A stretch of 64,000 bases of DNA from Perkinsus marinus ATCC 50983 (lineage: Eukaryota > Perkinsozoa > Perkinsida > Perkinsidae): assembly GCF_000006405.1 (NCBI RefSeq), contig NW_003205333.1, positions 53,494 to 117,493 of the forward strand. Reading direction: 5' to 3'. Below the pieces are notes generated by a model, which had not been told where the DNA came from, did no database searches, and saw nothing but the letters and a program-made list of their open reading frames with translations. The translations under genes and the position numbers were made by a program. Positions within the stretch are counted from its first letter, which is position 1; every line of letters begins with the position of its first letter. Below are positions 1 through 11,062 of this stretch, in pieces.

Positions 1-64
1 ATGATTGCAGGTTATGATAAGGTCGGCCCTTGTCTGTCCCCAACGAACTTTCATGATCGCGCTA

Positions 65-310
65 TCACACGTCGATATGAACCCTTCTACGCACTCTAAC
101 GGTTATATGGATTTCGCCTTCGTATCTCCTCATAAGCTGATCGGTGATCCTGGTAGCAGCGGCATATTGTTCAACAATAATTGTTGTGTAAGAAGAAACG
201 CCTTCGTCTCATGCCTCCATTTTCCGGCCGGAAATGTTATGACCAATGTATATCTATCCTGGTACCTCGGAGCTTCCGACCTTTCCATGGAGATGTATTA
301 TTATTCTCTT
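65..310 (+). pseudogene. Class-V aminotransferase-like fragment
   Basis: The plus strand reads HVDMNPSTHSNGYMDFAFVS followed by PHKLIGDPGSSGIL. This resembles the PLP-lysine region of class-V aminotransferases (cysteine desulfurase fold), where a 'SPHK..GGPGSSG.L' pattern carries the Schiff-base lysine in HK. A weak match to the following proline/glycine segment may continue to about 300. No further exon is recognisable and the downstream DNA is non-coding, so this is either the 3' part of a gene truncated by the window edge or a decayed copy. Family membership is a motif-level judgement only. Confidence 0.35.
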
Positions 311-1067
311 TGTCGGTTGCATCCCATCCTGATATCCTCTAGACGTCAGTCTCACTCAAATATAACCCGAAATATCAGATTCCTCAACCCTTTCGAACTT
401 GGTAACCGTGTTTGGTTCGACCAAACAAGCTCGCCACAAAATCGGTTGTGAAATTATCACAAGACGATAAACTTGATTCAACCAAGTTGTACGTGAATGT
501 CACCTTAGATAATTCACCTCAGATACTTCGTTCAGAATAACCCATTCCAAACTGGTCACTCAGGATGCGAAGTTCCCGCTCTGCGCAGTACAATCTATGC
601 CAATAAAGGAAGCAACAACTCGTCAAAAAAGGTGAAACTATTCCATCGAGCTATCTAGGCTTCTTACTTTCATCACTTCCGCTCCGTAGAAGCTAGCCGC
701 TCAGCCCTACTATCATCACCTTCTCGCCCTCCTAGAGAACCTGCCATCAGCGTTAAAGTATATGTGAGACTCTCGGACTATAGCAACACCTCAGGCTTCC
801 CATCTTCTCGCTTCTATGTGCTGCACATAATGTGCATCTTGTACGCCTACCCAAAGAAAACGCGTGTACTTCTCAACCTATCCACATGGGACACAAAGAT
901 ACTTCGATGTCGAATCGACATTGTCGATCATATCATCATATCGATGCCCAAGCTTAATCAGCTAATCCGAATACGAGCGACGAGTAGCACTTCCTGTTGC
1001 TAGCACGCGAGTTAATCACACAGCATCGATGGCTGAGTGGGATATGTCCTTACTATATCTCTGCATT

Positions 1068-1085
1068 AGCAGAGGATCCTCTGCT
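1068..1085. repeat. 18-bp perfect palindrome
   Basis: AGCAGAGGATCCTCTGCT is its own reverse complement. The bases just upstream (CTCTGC-ATTA-GCAGAG) form a second overlapping hairpin. Confidence 0.85.
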
Positions 1086-1391
1086 GTCTGCGAATACACC
1101 GAGTTGGCCTAACCATTCCGCATCAGAACTAGGCGAGACTCTATAGAACTTCCATCATAGAAGAATGAAGATGTCAAATCGCCACCTGATAAGTTATCAG
1201 TTGATAACAAGACTAACATCATTCATAGTTGTTGTCATAACGAATTGTTGAGTCACATGGAGAAAATGATCGAATTATCGAGATCCGCAGAAACGCTTGG
1301 GATCGATCAAGTGAGTCTACCCCTCGTTGGCGATGCAAACTTGGTACCTTGATCGACCGCGATAGCACGTTTTGTGATTGTGCGTAGGGAT

Positions 1392-1500
1392 AATATCAAC
1401 TGTTGATATACCAAAAGTTGATACCAAAAAACTATACCAAAAGTTGATACCATGAGTTGATACCAAAAGTTGATAATACCAATGGATGATAATCAACTGA
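1392..1500. repeat. Direct repeats of ACCAAAAGTTGAT
   Basis: The word AAAAGTTGATA or a close variant recurs about four times, starting from the palindrome TATCAACTGTTGATA. It looks like local slippage or a degenerate array, not coding sequence. Confidence 0.6.
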
Positions 1501-2186
1501 GTCGATTCGACTCCTCGGGGCCGCTATGCCAACCAACCAAAAACTCATACAATTAATGTAGTACATAATGTACATTGAATGTACCATCGTGATTCATCAG
1601 TAGAGCTATCATAACTCTCATCTCTGGAGTGATCAACTCGGATTACCTGGTAATGATTGAATCATTATCTTGATGTAACGGGCAATGCATACCAGCCGCG
1701 GAATGGCATATCTGCCCCAGAATACTATCAATTTGGTACTATTCACTGCGACCTTTGCCTAATGACCAATGGCTGATAGCCGCCGGTGCCGATCGATTAA
1801 AACTTCTAATTTAGAAGTGATTCTACTGGCCGCAGTGGGATCAATCACTTCTACCATCATCGAGTAAATAGAATTTCTACGGCCTACATTCCCAATGGAA
1901 TCGATCATCCTATCTCGTACGTCTGTAAACTGCAAGCTCTGGCTGATGATAATCTCTCCACATGTCAAAGTATGCATGCAACTTTGCTTCTGCAGATCAG
2001 GCACATATATACATATCCCACCCAGCTGTCGAACACTACAGCACCCTCCCTCGGGCTATGAAACAAACCGTGATCTGCGAGAACGCATCAAACTGTGGGC
2101 AAAGCATGCCGCGGCATTGCCGCCTACACCGTCATGGCAGGTTTTCCACAGTTGAGCAGATCCGCAATTCTCCCAAACCAGATCAC

Positions 2187-2255
2187 GGATAGAGGATGGC
2201 TCAGTGAGAGGATAGAGGATAGCCCAGTGAGAGGATAGAGGAAAGCCCAGTGAGA
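2187..2255 (+). repeat. 23-bp tandem repeat, three units
   Basis: Three consecutive units begin GGATAGAGGA and end GCCCAGTGAGA, with only a few substitutions between them. Confidence 0.8.
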
Positions 2256-2449
2256 GGAAAGGGAAGGTCCTATACTACGTCACCTCTCTGCTATATATCC
2301 ACGTACATAGGCACCAACCCGAACCACCATGTATGAGGTGGTCCATGTATATTCTAGCAATTTTGCATCTCCCAGCATTTCCGCTTCGCTTCATGCTTTC
2401 CCATGCAAGTTCAACAATTCGTATTTAGAACCCAACTTATAGTCTACAA

Positions 2450-2770
2450 GTGTACTTCAAGTCTACGGGTTGTAGACAACGCAGAGCTTGAATCTAAGAG
2501 TATACTTCCAGCGCACAGTGAATACGTGACGGTTCTGACGTATTATACGTCAGAACCGTGAATACGTCAGAAAAACCTACTCTCTTAAAGAGAGTCTCTT
2601 TTATGACTCATAAGCTATGAGTAGCGATCTTGCAACACTCTAGCGTAGTAGCTACATAGGTTGCACGTGCAATGCACAGGGTGAGTTGCTTACTGTAAGC
2701 TTACTGTAAGCTTACCGTAAGCTTATGTTACACGTGTAAGAAGCGATTCTGGAATCGATTCTGAGTTTCG
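2450..2770. repeat. Cluster of inverted repeats
   Basis: 2529-2559 is a perfect 14-bp inverted repeat with a 3-nt spacer (arm ACGGTTCTGACGTA). Within the next 200 bp are CTCTTTAAGAGAG-type, TTGCACGTGCAA and ACTCATA/TATGAGT palindromes, plus three direct copies of TTACTGTAAGC or close variants. No coding frame explains them. Confidence 0.7.
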
Positions 2771-3013
2771 GAATCAGTTCATTGGGGAAATGTAAGAGTA
2801 GATAAGTGTGCGCAAGATGGCACGGAAATAGACAAGTCTCGTGGTGGATAAGATGGTCTGTTCAGGACCGGTTGAGTGCGTCCTAGTTTCCCTCCACAAC
2901 TCGTTACACGTTCGCATTCAATGTCAGCTATAATATACACCAAAGACATCGGTGAAGACATCAAGTAAGCCTGGTACACTCGATGGGAGAATCAATGATT
3001 CTTGAGCTTAAGG

Positions 3014-4241
3014 TATGGGAAATTTGCTGGAGTACCACGGCCTCAGCAACTAGAGCGATTCTGGCGGCGAAATTGGGAACTATCAGGGAAAGAAGCATCG
3101 GTGCACAAGGGCGTGTATGATCGAACGATTCGGCATTCACAGGAGCATGAACGCTGATGTACAGGTTTTGGACGTCCATGGACAAGTCGGGTGCGAAAAT
3201 TATTGGATGCAGCCCTGAGGAAGTTGTGAGGTACGTTAGTTTTGGGTCATATACAGGAGGGTGGAAGGCGAATAAACGGCACGGCTATGGCACCAGAGAG
3301 TAGTGTCATGGTGTCAGAAATTAGTGTTAAAATTGCCAGCCAGATCCTATATGGTGGGATCGCGTTATGAAGGCGAGTGGAATCAAGGCATGCGGCATGG
3401 CCAAGGAACTCAGTGGGTTCGGTGTAGAAATGGCAGAGGTGTCCGGAAGTGAGTATTATGGTGTGGAAGGGTCCGATTGGGAATGGATCCTGCGTTACAG
3501 AGAATCGTGGCTACTTGCAATGCATATGATCCCGTTCGACTTCTACTTTTCGAATAGGTTCTATGCTGGATCGTGGGTTAACGATAGACGGGAAGGATAC
3601 GGAACAGGGTGTTACGAGGACGGTTCTTTCTACCACGTACTCCCAGCCTTACTTAGTCGTGCTTTTTAACACCATCGGTCAGGGTAACTGGGTCAATGAT
3701 GAGCGTGAAGGAGAGGGACTTATGTTCTTTGCCAACGGTGATACGTACCGTGGACAAGTACTACGCTTATTAAGTGCTTATCCATCATAGCTTGTCTCCT
3801 CAGTGGCGTCAAGGAAAGCGGTCTGGGCTCGGTATACTGGTAGTCGGTGAAACTGGAGACTTGTATGGATGTGCCGCCTCTCGTTTTGAAACCATATAGT
3901 TGTATTAGGTATGAAGGTCAATGGCTGAACGACAAAAAGGAAGGCTCTGGGCGTTACTACTATCGTTCGCGCAGGAAAGTAAGTATGTCGCGCTGAACAA
4001 GTAGGGACCGTTGTCTTAGGTGATGGTAGGAGAATGGGCTGAAGACATGTGTAGAACGGGGTCAGTGTCAGCTTACGAAGATCCTATCGGATGTGAGTTG
4101 AGTCTAGGCCGATTCCAAAGGCCGCAGTACTTGCCGCTAAAAAAGCTTATCTCTCTATTAGTGGACATCCCGACTCTCCGGCTGAAGGATATAGATGGTC
4201 TCTTACGAAGCAAGATGGAAGAGATCAGATCGGAAAGATTC
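3014..4241 (+). CDS. MORN3: MORN3-like MORN-repeat protein (multi-exon, start uncertain)
   Basis: Exons carry successive MORN repeats: YTGGWKANKRHGYGTR near 3260, YEGEWNQGMRHGQGTQW at 3369, YAGSWVNDRREGYGTG near 3562, a GNWVNDEREGEGLMFF unit near 3680 and YEGQWLNDKKEGSGRYYY near 3910. The N-terminal exon (FWRRNWELSGKEASVHKGVY, near 3055) matches the conserved W..W...NG...VY lead-in of MORN3. The last part (IPTLRLKDIDGLLRS) matches the short post-repeat tail of MORN3 (IPE.KILDPDGVL). MORN3 is a small axoneme/sperm-associated protein in animals, so a flagellar or cortical role is inferred. Short GT-AG introns separate the repeats. The first exon's true start was not found; the exon from 3178 may be joined by a very short or non-canonical intron near 3301. 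Confidence 0.75.
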
Positions 4242-4302
4242 GTGAGATTTCAATGCTACTGCTGCTGATGTCGATCACGACCAGTGACCACCATTCCTTC
4301 AG

Positions 4303-5170
4303 CTCTTCCGAGTACTCAACACTCCACTTCCTGACTTGTTCGACTCCGATGATCTCACACATATCCGTGATGTCCATGCGGCGGCAGTGAGCAGTAAGTC
4401 AATACCACTCCACGAGGATCCGCCATGACCAGGGCCTCTCAGACTCCCAGGACGGCATACTAAGCCTTGTCTCATTGAAGGCCCTTGTGCTGTCCCTTTT
4501 CGGCGTGCAGTTCTCACCCGAGGACCTCTGGGAGCTATGCGTCACTGTGGGTGTCATCACTGAGGAGGAGGCTCAACGAGGTAATGCTTTAATATTCACA
4601 TACCACTCCATTGCTTCATCGTGGCATCCACGAGCGACGCTCAAAATGCACCATATTAGTAAGCGCAACAGGGATATGACCGTATTTGTTTCAGCCGTTG
4701 TGTTAACGGAAACCGAGTTGAAAGCACCACCGGAATCCTCCCTCCCCAACGACAATAGGGAAGTCATCGAACACGTCATAGATAGCCTGACCGATGACGA
4801 GGACGATGAGGAAGAGGACGAGGATGCAACCACAGAGTTGCGCGAACAAATAGCATATCGCCATTTCATCATACCAAGCAGCGCCTTTACACTTGATCGT
4901 TTTGCCAGGTGGGTAGTCCATCACAGAGATATGGCTGACTTCCCTCCTCAGGATCGTTACACTCATACTGGCCAAGCTGAATCACTAGTCCGTAGGCTCT
5001 GGCAGGTGTTCGTAAGGATATTCATATCGGTAGTTCGTTCAGTAGATGGACATCACGAGGCGATACTCTTCCTTCAGACTAACGCATGGAGTCGAACATT
5101 CATATCCACATGCACCCAATGTGGGAAAAGTTGTATTAGTTCGCGCGATAGGCATTGGATGTTGAGTTAG
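4303..5170 (+). CDS. Continuation of, or neighbour to, the MORN3-like gene
   Basis: A coherent set of exons follows the MORN block on the same strand: LFRVLNTPLPDLFDSDDL, then VSLKALVLSLFGVQFSPEDL running into WELCVTVGVITEEEAQR, an intron (about 4581-4694, ends GTAATG...TTTCAG), an acidic run (DDEDDEEEDED), an aromatic-rich segment, and a C-terminus containing TCTQCGKSC before a stop at 5170. It could be a C-terminal extension of the MORN protein, since an intron starting GTGAG at 4242 could join them, or a separate gene. I do not recognise the domain. The 4581 intron contains CATACCACTCC, a word shared with introns of unrelated genes. Confidence 0.5.
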
Positions 5171-5439
5171 ATTGTTGCGTTGTAAGACAATCCCTCACAA
5201 GACTACTGTTACCGGTCTGCAGTCTATTAGTTATAGATGAGCTTCTTCTATGGAGACAACATGAAATGATTTACAATAGAACGCAAACCTAAAGTATCTT
5301 CCCGCAGTTTATGGTAAATGGTCGGCACTAATCAAAGAAGCCTATCAGCCAAACAGCGCTACTGCTAGTTAACGATAAGAATGTCGTTTACGTGGTATAC
5401 CATTGATCTGTGAACACCACCGCAGCTGCCTACGACTAC
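5171..5439. other. Convergent intergenic spacer
   Basis: This lies between the 3' ends of the plus-strand gene at 5170 and the minus-strand SEC61 gene. Nothing is recognisable in it. Confidence 0.5.
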
Positions 5440-7450
5440 TTAGAAGAGGGCAGCAGCCAGTTCGGGAGGAATACCGCCTTCTTTGTACATTGTCTCGAAA
5501 TTTTGGTAGATCGTGGTAACGGCCAGGACTATACCTGAAATTGGGAAGACGGAGTTCAACAGAGGAATGATGCTGTGAATATGGCTTATCACCTGCACCG
5601 CTGCCAACAGCTCCCAGGATCTCGCCAGTCACTGCGATCGCCCCGACTACAACACCTCCCACGACAGCACAAGGAGTGATGTATTTGTCGAGTACCTTTA
5701 TAAAAAACATATTGCAAAGCAAGAGGGAATGGGCTTACTGAAATGACAGTGGAATCTCTGTAACCGCGCATGGTCATCTGCTGGTCCTTAAGTTGACGAG
5801 CGATGTCCCTAGCAGCGGTTCCTGATACCTAAAAACGACAGATGATGGGATGGAACACACGACCTTTAGATGTGTAGTTGAATATGCAACCAACTGCACT
5901 AAACCATTCTGTCACAAGTTTGCGTACGTTGAGCCACATTCTTGAAGCGATACCGCACGCGATCGGTACAGAGCAGGCGAATACTATCAGATTGACGGGG
6001 TCGGTGAATATCGATACGGTAGATTGGGGAGGGGAGAGGTAGTAAGCCAGTCCGGCAGTCTGAGGAAATAATTCATTCACTCATGAATGGAGTAGCGTCG
6101 TTGGTACCGGTCGAGCAAGGCCTGTAAACTCACTGTACTCCCATCTACCCAGGATTCCGATGACCTTCAGCTCAGGGAATCTGATACGGAAAAAAATGGA
6201 GGCACCAGGAATCGAACTTGGGACCTACATAGAATAAAGAACCTGGGATATCAGATAGGCATTGGCCATGAAGGCGGCGTAGATGATGATGGGCATACCA
6301 CCGGTATAGAAGAGCTTAATGGGATACATACCGGCATGGGACCTTGCTTTGACGTGTTTCACAGGGAGCTCCACTCGGAACACCTACCAACGATAGAGCA
6401 TCATTCATTGAAGCTTCTTATGGGAACGGAAGTGTTTACCTGGAAATAATTGACCAAGACGAAGATGAACACTGTCGCCAAGAGAGTGATGATATTGCCT
6501 CCCGCACCAGTACGGAACATGGCCTCTTTGAGACCACTGACACCGTCTCGAAAGGAGAGCTGGAACAAGGCCAGCAAAGCACCTTCCTTCTCAGGGCCAC
6601 GACCAACATCGATAGTCTTGAACGACAGACCGCTCGACAAGATCTGTTCGCACACACTCATGGCGATGAATGTGTTAATACCAGTGGCACTGAGGAGAAG
6701 GCACTGTGTTGTGCTGGGAAGGGTCGCTGATATGCTACCCGAAGCCGTATCCCTTCTGGAGGAGCTCATCCATAGTCATCACAGCGATGCTTGAGGTCAC
6801 CATCTGGGCAACTAGGAAGAGGGCCTTAAGGCTGCCTGTAGCAGAAGTCACGAATTGAACGACATTGGTATGTACTACCGATGACCGAAATAGGTCCAAA
6901 GGCACCGGCGATGACAAGCAGGGAAGCTTGAACCAATGCAACGAGGACCACAATGACCTTCTGAGCACCTGAGTAGGCGATTAAGATGATGTAAATATGC
7001 ACGTTGGCTTCACCTTGGAACAGGGCGCGGTCCTCTTTCCGGCTGAGATCCGCTGAGATGAGCCTAGAACCGTAAAGGAACTGCATCAGCATACCGGCGG
7101 TTAGTATAGGAGCCACACCTGTCATGACGAGTCCGATTAGACCGATACCATGCTTTATGGCCTACCCAGCTCCCTCAGTGTACCCTGTTGGCTGCCCATC
7201 AACGTTCTCAGCCAGTAGAAGGGGTCAACAGTGGATCCTTTCTCGACCCCGTACAATCGAATTTCCCCCAACACCATGAACATGAATAGGCAAGTAGCAG
7301 TCCATACCATCTGAAGAGTTAACAAAAGCATATCATTGAATCATCGAGGACCAGGAGAATTACTCTTTCGTTGAAGGGAATTCTCCTATCGGGAGTGGTA
7401 GTCTCCGGCAGGAGCCTCATAGCGGGCCGAAAGACATCCAAGAACCGCAT
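5440..7450 (-). CDS. SEC61A: Protein translocon subunit SEC61 alpha (multi-exon)
   Basis: SEC61 alpha forms the ER protein-conducting channel. The minus strand starts MRFLDVFRPAMRLLPETTTP at 7450, matching the 'KFLEVIKPF...LPE...P.R.I.F.E' N-terminus. It continues with DPFYWLRTLMGSQQGTLREL, TAGMLMQFLYGSRLI, EDRALFQGEANV, MDELLQKGYGFGS, VCEQILSSGLSFKTIDVGRG, FVLVNYFQVNTSVPI, YPIKLFYTGGMPIIIYAAF, LAYYLSPPQS and MTMRGYRDSTVISV, ending KEGGIPPELAAALF then TAA at 5440-5442. This is the family order over the full length of about 470 residues. Introns are short GT-AG (for example 7311-7363). The 6181-6228 intron carries a tRNA T-arm-like sequence. The gene is complete as read and in single copy here. 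Confidence 0.93.
6181..6228 (-). repeat. tRNA-like (B-box) intron in SEC61 alpha, sense
   Basis: This 48-nt intron begins GTAGGTCCCAAGTTCGATTC, continues CCTGGTGCCTCCA and runs straight into seven T's, like a tRNA 3' half plus a Pol III terminator. Splicing it out gives a continuous SEC61 frame (…SQVLYSIFPELKV…). Confidence 0.75.
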
Positions 7451-8003
7451 TCCGGATGAAAAATAAACTGACGATTGCAGCAAGCTCTACCATGAGCAGT
7501 TTCTATATCCTTAGAATATCATGCGTACGAGGACTCCGCTACGATACACCAGCGAGGCAATTCAGCCAAGGCGACTCTTTAGGGCTTCTGACGTGGTGCT
7601 AATATTGCGGCAAGGCCCGACCCAACTGAACGCATGCAAAGTTAGATAATCTGCGATGGATGAGATCATAGTCACTATGGTCAACCAAGTCCTTCCAGTA
7701 GGACTTCAAGGCCATATGGAATTCCTCTACTCCTGCTCGCAGCTAGCCAGGTATTCAGCTATTTACTTATCCCCCTACCAAGTCTTCCATCCGGTCGTTC
7801 TCGGCCAAGTGAATGGAATTCTATGACAGACCCGGCGCCAGCACTTCCGGTTCGGAAATTCCAAGAACCTCTTGAATGTCACGCGCGGTGACTCGAGGTT
7901 GAGACTGTGCCTCGGGGGACATACCGATGGAGGCTCTAGGTCTAAGCAATAGCGAGAAGGATGCTGAAAGTCTACCATCGATAATTATATCTCATTCAAC
8001 AAC
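7451..8003. other. Intergenic spacer between SEC61A and tRNA
   Basis: This spacer is divergent between the minus-strand SEC61A and the plus-strand tRNA/C1D. I see no coding exon or repeat. Confidence 0.5.
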
Positions 8004-8076
8004 GGTCCTGTAGCTCAGTGGTTAGAGCGACGGTCTTATGAGCCGTAGGCCGCGGGTTCGACCCCCGCCGGGACTA
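8004..8076 (+). tRNA. tRNA with anticodon TAT (predicted Ile)
   Basis: A full cloverleaf can be drawn: acceptor GGTCCTG pairs with CGGGACT (two G-U), D-stem GCTC/GAGC, anticodon stem ACGGT/GCCGT with loop CTTATGA (anticodon TAT at 8037-8039), and T-stem GCGGG/CCCGC around TTCGACC. The length is 73 nt with no CCA and no intron. The oddity is G at position 37, where tRNAs reading ANN codons normally have A. It could be a pseudogene or misread identity, but the folding is good. Confidence 0.85.
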
Positions 8077-8219
8077 TATATTCTTCTCGAAGAAACCTTC
8101 ATTTGCAAACACTTTCAACCTGTCACTGGCCACGGAGGCATTATCTACGTGATTATGACGTATCGTGGAGATCCCCACCAACGCTTTTCTCCTTCGCTCA
8201 GTCTAGTTGCCCCCGCTTG

Positions 8220-9057
8220 ATGGCTGCGTCATCATCTTCGTCTGGAGTTCGAAACTCTCTAATCAAAAAGCTGGACAACTTCGAGGCTCAGCTGTCGAGT
8301 TTGGAGGACCATCTGAAACCATTGATGGATACCGACTATGAGGAGCTCATGTCGAAGATGACACGTAATAGGTGCCACTGAGGGATAGGAAAATTCGAAT
8401 TTGACTGACGTGGCAATATCAATTTCACAACGTGGGGTCACGGATGATGTAGTGGGCCTCCACACTCTTCGGAGTAACTATATTCGGGGTACAGAAGCGA
8501 AGGTATCCCAAGGTGAGCACCTCAGAGGTTTTTTTTTGCTCAGCATTGGAGCAGAGCGAGTTAAATGTTTCGCTCGCTTTCACCACGGCCTCGCTTTACT
8601 GGATGTTCCTCAAGACGCAAGGCACTGATGTGAAGACGCATAAAATCAAGGACGAAATCGTACGATCAACCACGGAACTCATCAGTTCAATTTATGGTAT
8701 CCTCAGGAGCGGGTCAAGTCCTACATGGCACGTTTAAAGAAGGCTTCGGAACAGGAGGATGCAAAAAGTAATAATAGTGGAGTCGACGGAGAGCGCAATA
8801 TTCTGCTCATGTCACTTGGCTGCCTCAGTGTGTGTCTTAATTTTTGTATTACTGTTTCTGGGATGGTTTGTTGTTCATCAGCTCGCAAGCGTGATGTAGT
8901 CTTGAACAAGGATGCTGCCGAACGCATTGTAAAGGCCCACACTACTGAGTCAACAGTCCGGACTAGTGGCAAACGGAGAGCTGAGGAGAGCAGCCAGGAG
9001 GAGGGGCCCAAGACAGACTCGGAAGAACGGACCAAAAGGAGCAAGAAAAGTGTGTGA
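8220..9057 (+). CDS. C1D: C1D/Rrp47 (Lrp1) exosome-associated protein
   Basis: The start is MAASSSSSGVRNSLIKKLDN, followed by FEAQLSSLEDHLKPLM. After an intron (GTAATAGG...GCTCAG) it reads LEQSELNVSLAFTTASLYWM then FLKTQGTDVKTHKIKDEI. This is the Sas10/Utp3/C1D domain signature (LEQA.L.L..AY..NSLFWMYLKTQG). It continues ERVKSYMARLKKASEQEDAK and RKRDVVLNKDAAERIVKA, with a basic tail (KRSKKSV) ending TGA at 9055-9057. C1D/Rrp47 partners Rrp6 of the nuclear exosome in rRNA and snoRNA 3' processing. Four exons are joined in frame by three short introns. The domain order and about 160-residue length fit the family. Confidence 0.88.
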
Positions 9058-9218
9058 CTACGATGACGCTGGTCCCCTACGTCGATTACGGTCGAGAAAT
9101 CACCCGTTACTGTGGGTTGCTGTTTTCGATCTACCGTCCATGGGCGTTATATTAAGTCTAAATCAATGTGGCACGGGAGAGGTATAACATTGTGATTTTT
9201 TTCAGTGTCAGTCTGATT

Positions 9219-10981
9219 ATGTCCGATTCGAACAGTAATGAGAGTGTGAACCTGCCAATGTTAATGGCTGCAGTCGGAATGATAGTGGCTATCATCATGC
9301 TCCTCCTATGTGTGTGTTGGAGGGTTCATAAGGTGGTACACGAAGATCTGCCACTACTTCTGCCACTGAGCTGATCTCAGTACGTTGTTCGGAGAGGGCG
9401 ACTTGAGTCTGTCCGTTGCCATGTATGCTGGGTTGAGGTCGAAGTGCCTCGTGACGACAACCATTCCGAGGATGATGGAGGAGTCTTGAGGATATTCGTC
9501 TGCCGGTACTACACTGTTCAGTGTATGCTATTCTCATGGGCACGTACAGAGCGTGCATGCTCGCTAATAGTGGCAGCGACTTGCTCCTCAACGAAGAGGC
9601 TCCGACAGGGGAGGCGGAGACGGGCGAGTCGTCAGAGATTGACATCATCGATGGTAGGAAGCCTCGAGTCAAGCATAGAGAGTCTATGGAAACTTTTCTT
9701 TCTGTTTTTCACGAATAACGTTTCCTCAGTCGCGCCCAAGTCATCTCGACTTGAGATAGCCCTACAGCAGAATGAAGGGCGACTGTTCAAGCTGAGGAAG
9801 ATCACCACCAATTTCTTCAGGTAGTTGACCCATGGTTTATTATCCCGGGCTCTACCTATGTGACTATTCAGAATGAAGACTGTGACCTCGGTGGCCACAC
9901 CTAAGACGGAGCGGTCTAAGCTCGGGCCTGGCGATCGAAATAGCTACAGTAGTAGCAGTCGAAAGTCGCTAGCGGCCAGTGCGTGTAAAAGCCCGATGCT
10001 GGGCGTGTGTACGGTGTGCTTTGAGGAGGCGGACACCAGACTGGTAGTGATGAGGGCAGAGATGGATGTGCTGGGATTCGAACCTGGGTCTCTTGATAGG
10101 CATTTCTACCGTGTGGTCACAGTGGTATCTGTTTGGACTGCATGCGGGATATTTTGAGGTCCTTGAAAGGAGAGTGCCACGTGTGTCGAAGGGACATAGA
10201 GGCCGTGGTGAAGATCATGAAGAGGAGCCCTGGAACGTACTGTGGTCATTTCAGTCATCGCCGTTCAATGAACAGTGTTCATACCCTCTCTTTCTCAACT
10301 GCCATCAGATTTGGAGATATTCAGGTCTAGCAAGAGTTCTCGGCAGCAAGACTCGACAGCTCGGAATACTGTAGAACTTGGAGGAGGGCTGCGCACTGCG
10401 GGGCGGCGGAGGACTTCAGACGACGAGTGATAAGGCACACGTTGAATGCTAGGTTACTTACACTGCGTCCCTCCGTATGTATATCATGGTTGACCATCAT
10501 GAGTGGTCGAAACTCTTCGTTGGTCGTAGGCTAATTTTGATAGGTACATTGGCTCGGCACTCTCTGTATGGGACTGTGAGCTGGCACCACGCCCATTGAA
10601 TTGGTCTGATGATCACCCAGGCGCTGGCAGCGGGGCATCGCAATGGTCACTACGGTCCTTTCCTAGACTAGATATTGACGGAGAGGTCCCACCAAGTAAT
10701 AAGATACTACCATCTCTTTGAGTCTCGATGGGCTGTATTATCAACAACTGTTATTTCTCGTTGAAAAACATTCAGTGATTGATACAACTGGAGAGGCATA
10801 GCTGGTCTCGCTACGGTATCTCGCGTGTACTAAGGAATTCTCAGTAGCCTGTAGTAACTTTGTATGTGTAACTTCTCAGGACCTATGGGGACTCCGATAA
10901 TCTCTCGAGGGACTCCAGCATCATCCCTCACGTATTCGCCGTCGCTTAGAGTAGCGCAAGACGGGTCGAGCCGTAGGGGCA
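9219..10981 (+). CDS. Membrane-anchored RING-finger protein (probable E3 ligase; 3' end uncertain)
   Basis: The first exon is MSDSNSNESVNLP, followed by one strongly hydrophobic span (LMAAVGMIVAIIMLLLCVCW). Later exons give LANSGSDLLLNEEAPTGE, a helical RLEIALQQNEGRLFKLRK segment and a Ser-rich stretch. They then give a C3HC4 RING: CTVCFEEADTRL / AFLPCGHSGICLDC / GECHVCRRDIEAVVKI. The RING is completed only by removing the 10044-10099 intron, which carries an antisense tRNA-like sequence. Downstream exons with coherent reading (YIGSALSVWDCELAPRPLNW; GTPIISRGTPASSLTYSPSL) extend it to 10981. There the next intron starts exactly at an A-box-like sequence. It is likely an E3 ubiquitin ligase of an internal membrane; substrates are unknown. 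Confidence 0.72.
10044..10099 (-). repeat. tRNA-like sequence in RING-gene intron, antisense
   Basis: This 56-nt GT-AG intron contains CTGGGATTCGAACCTGGGTC, the reverse complement of a T-arm, ending 10 nt before the 3' splice site. The flanking exons join to LAFLPCGHSGIC, restoring the RING. Confidence 0.75.
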
Positions 10982-11062
10982 GTGTAGCCGAGCAGTCAGC
11001 GGTTGGTGTTGCCTTGCGGAGTCACCTCGAAGGCAGAGGTTCGATCACCAGCGAGGCACTTT
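10982..11062 (+). repeat. tRNA-like element with A-box and B-box at an intron 5' end
   Basis: The predicted intron starts GTGTAGCCGAGCAGTCAGCG, an excellent A-box of Leu/Ser-tRNA type. About 60 nt later comes GGTTCGATCAC (B-box-like) and GCGAGGCACTTT. The acceptor pairing is imperfect, so it looks like a tRNA-derived pseudogene or SINE head, not a working tRNA. Confidence 0.55.

Larger units (their letters stand above)
452..3013. other. Non-coding stretch rich in palindromes
   Basis: I see no convincing exon here. The stretch is full of short perfect palindromes, direct repeats and one small tandem repeat (listed separately). A single diverged copy of the satellite motif GGCATATCTGCCCC lies near 1704. 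Confidence 0.5.

Noticed and set aside
4573-4872. Minus-strand poly-serine frame
   Set aside because: Shadow of the acidic GAN-rich plus-strand exon (DDEDDEEEDED).
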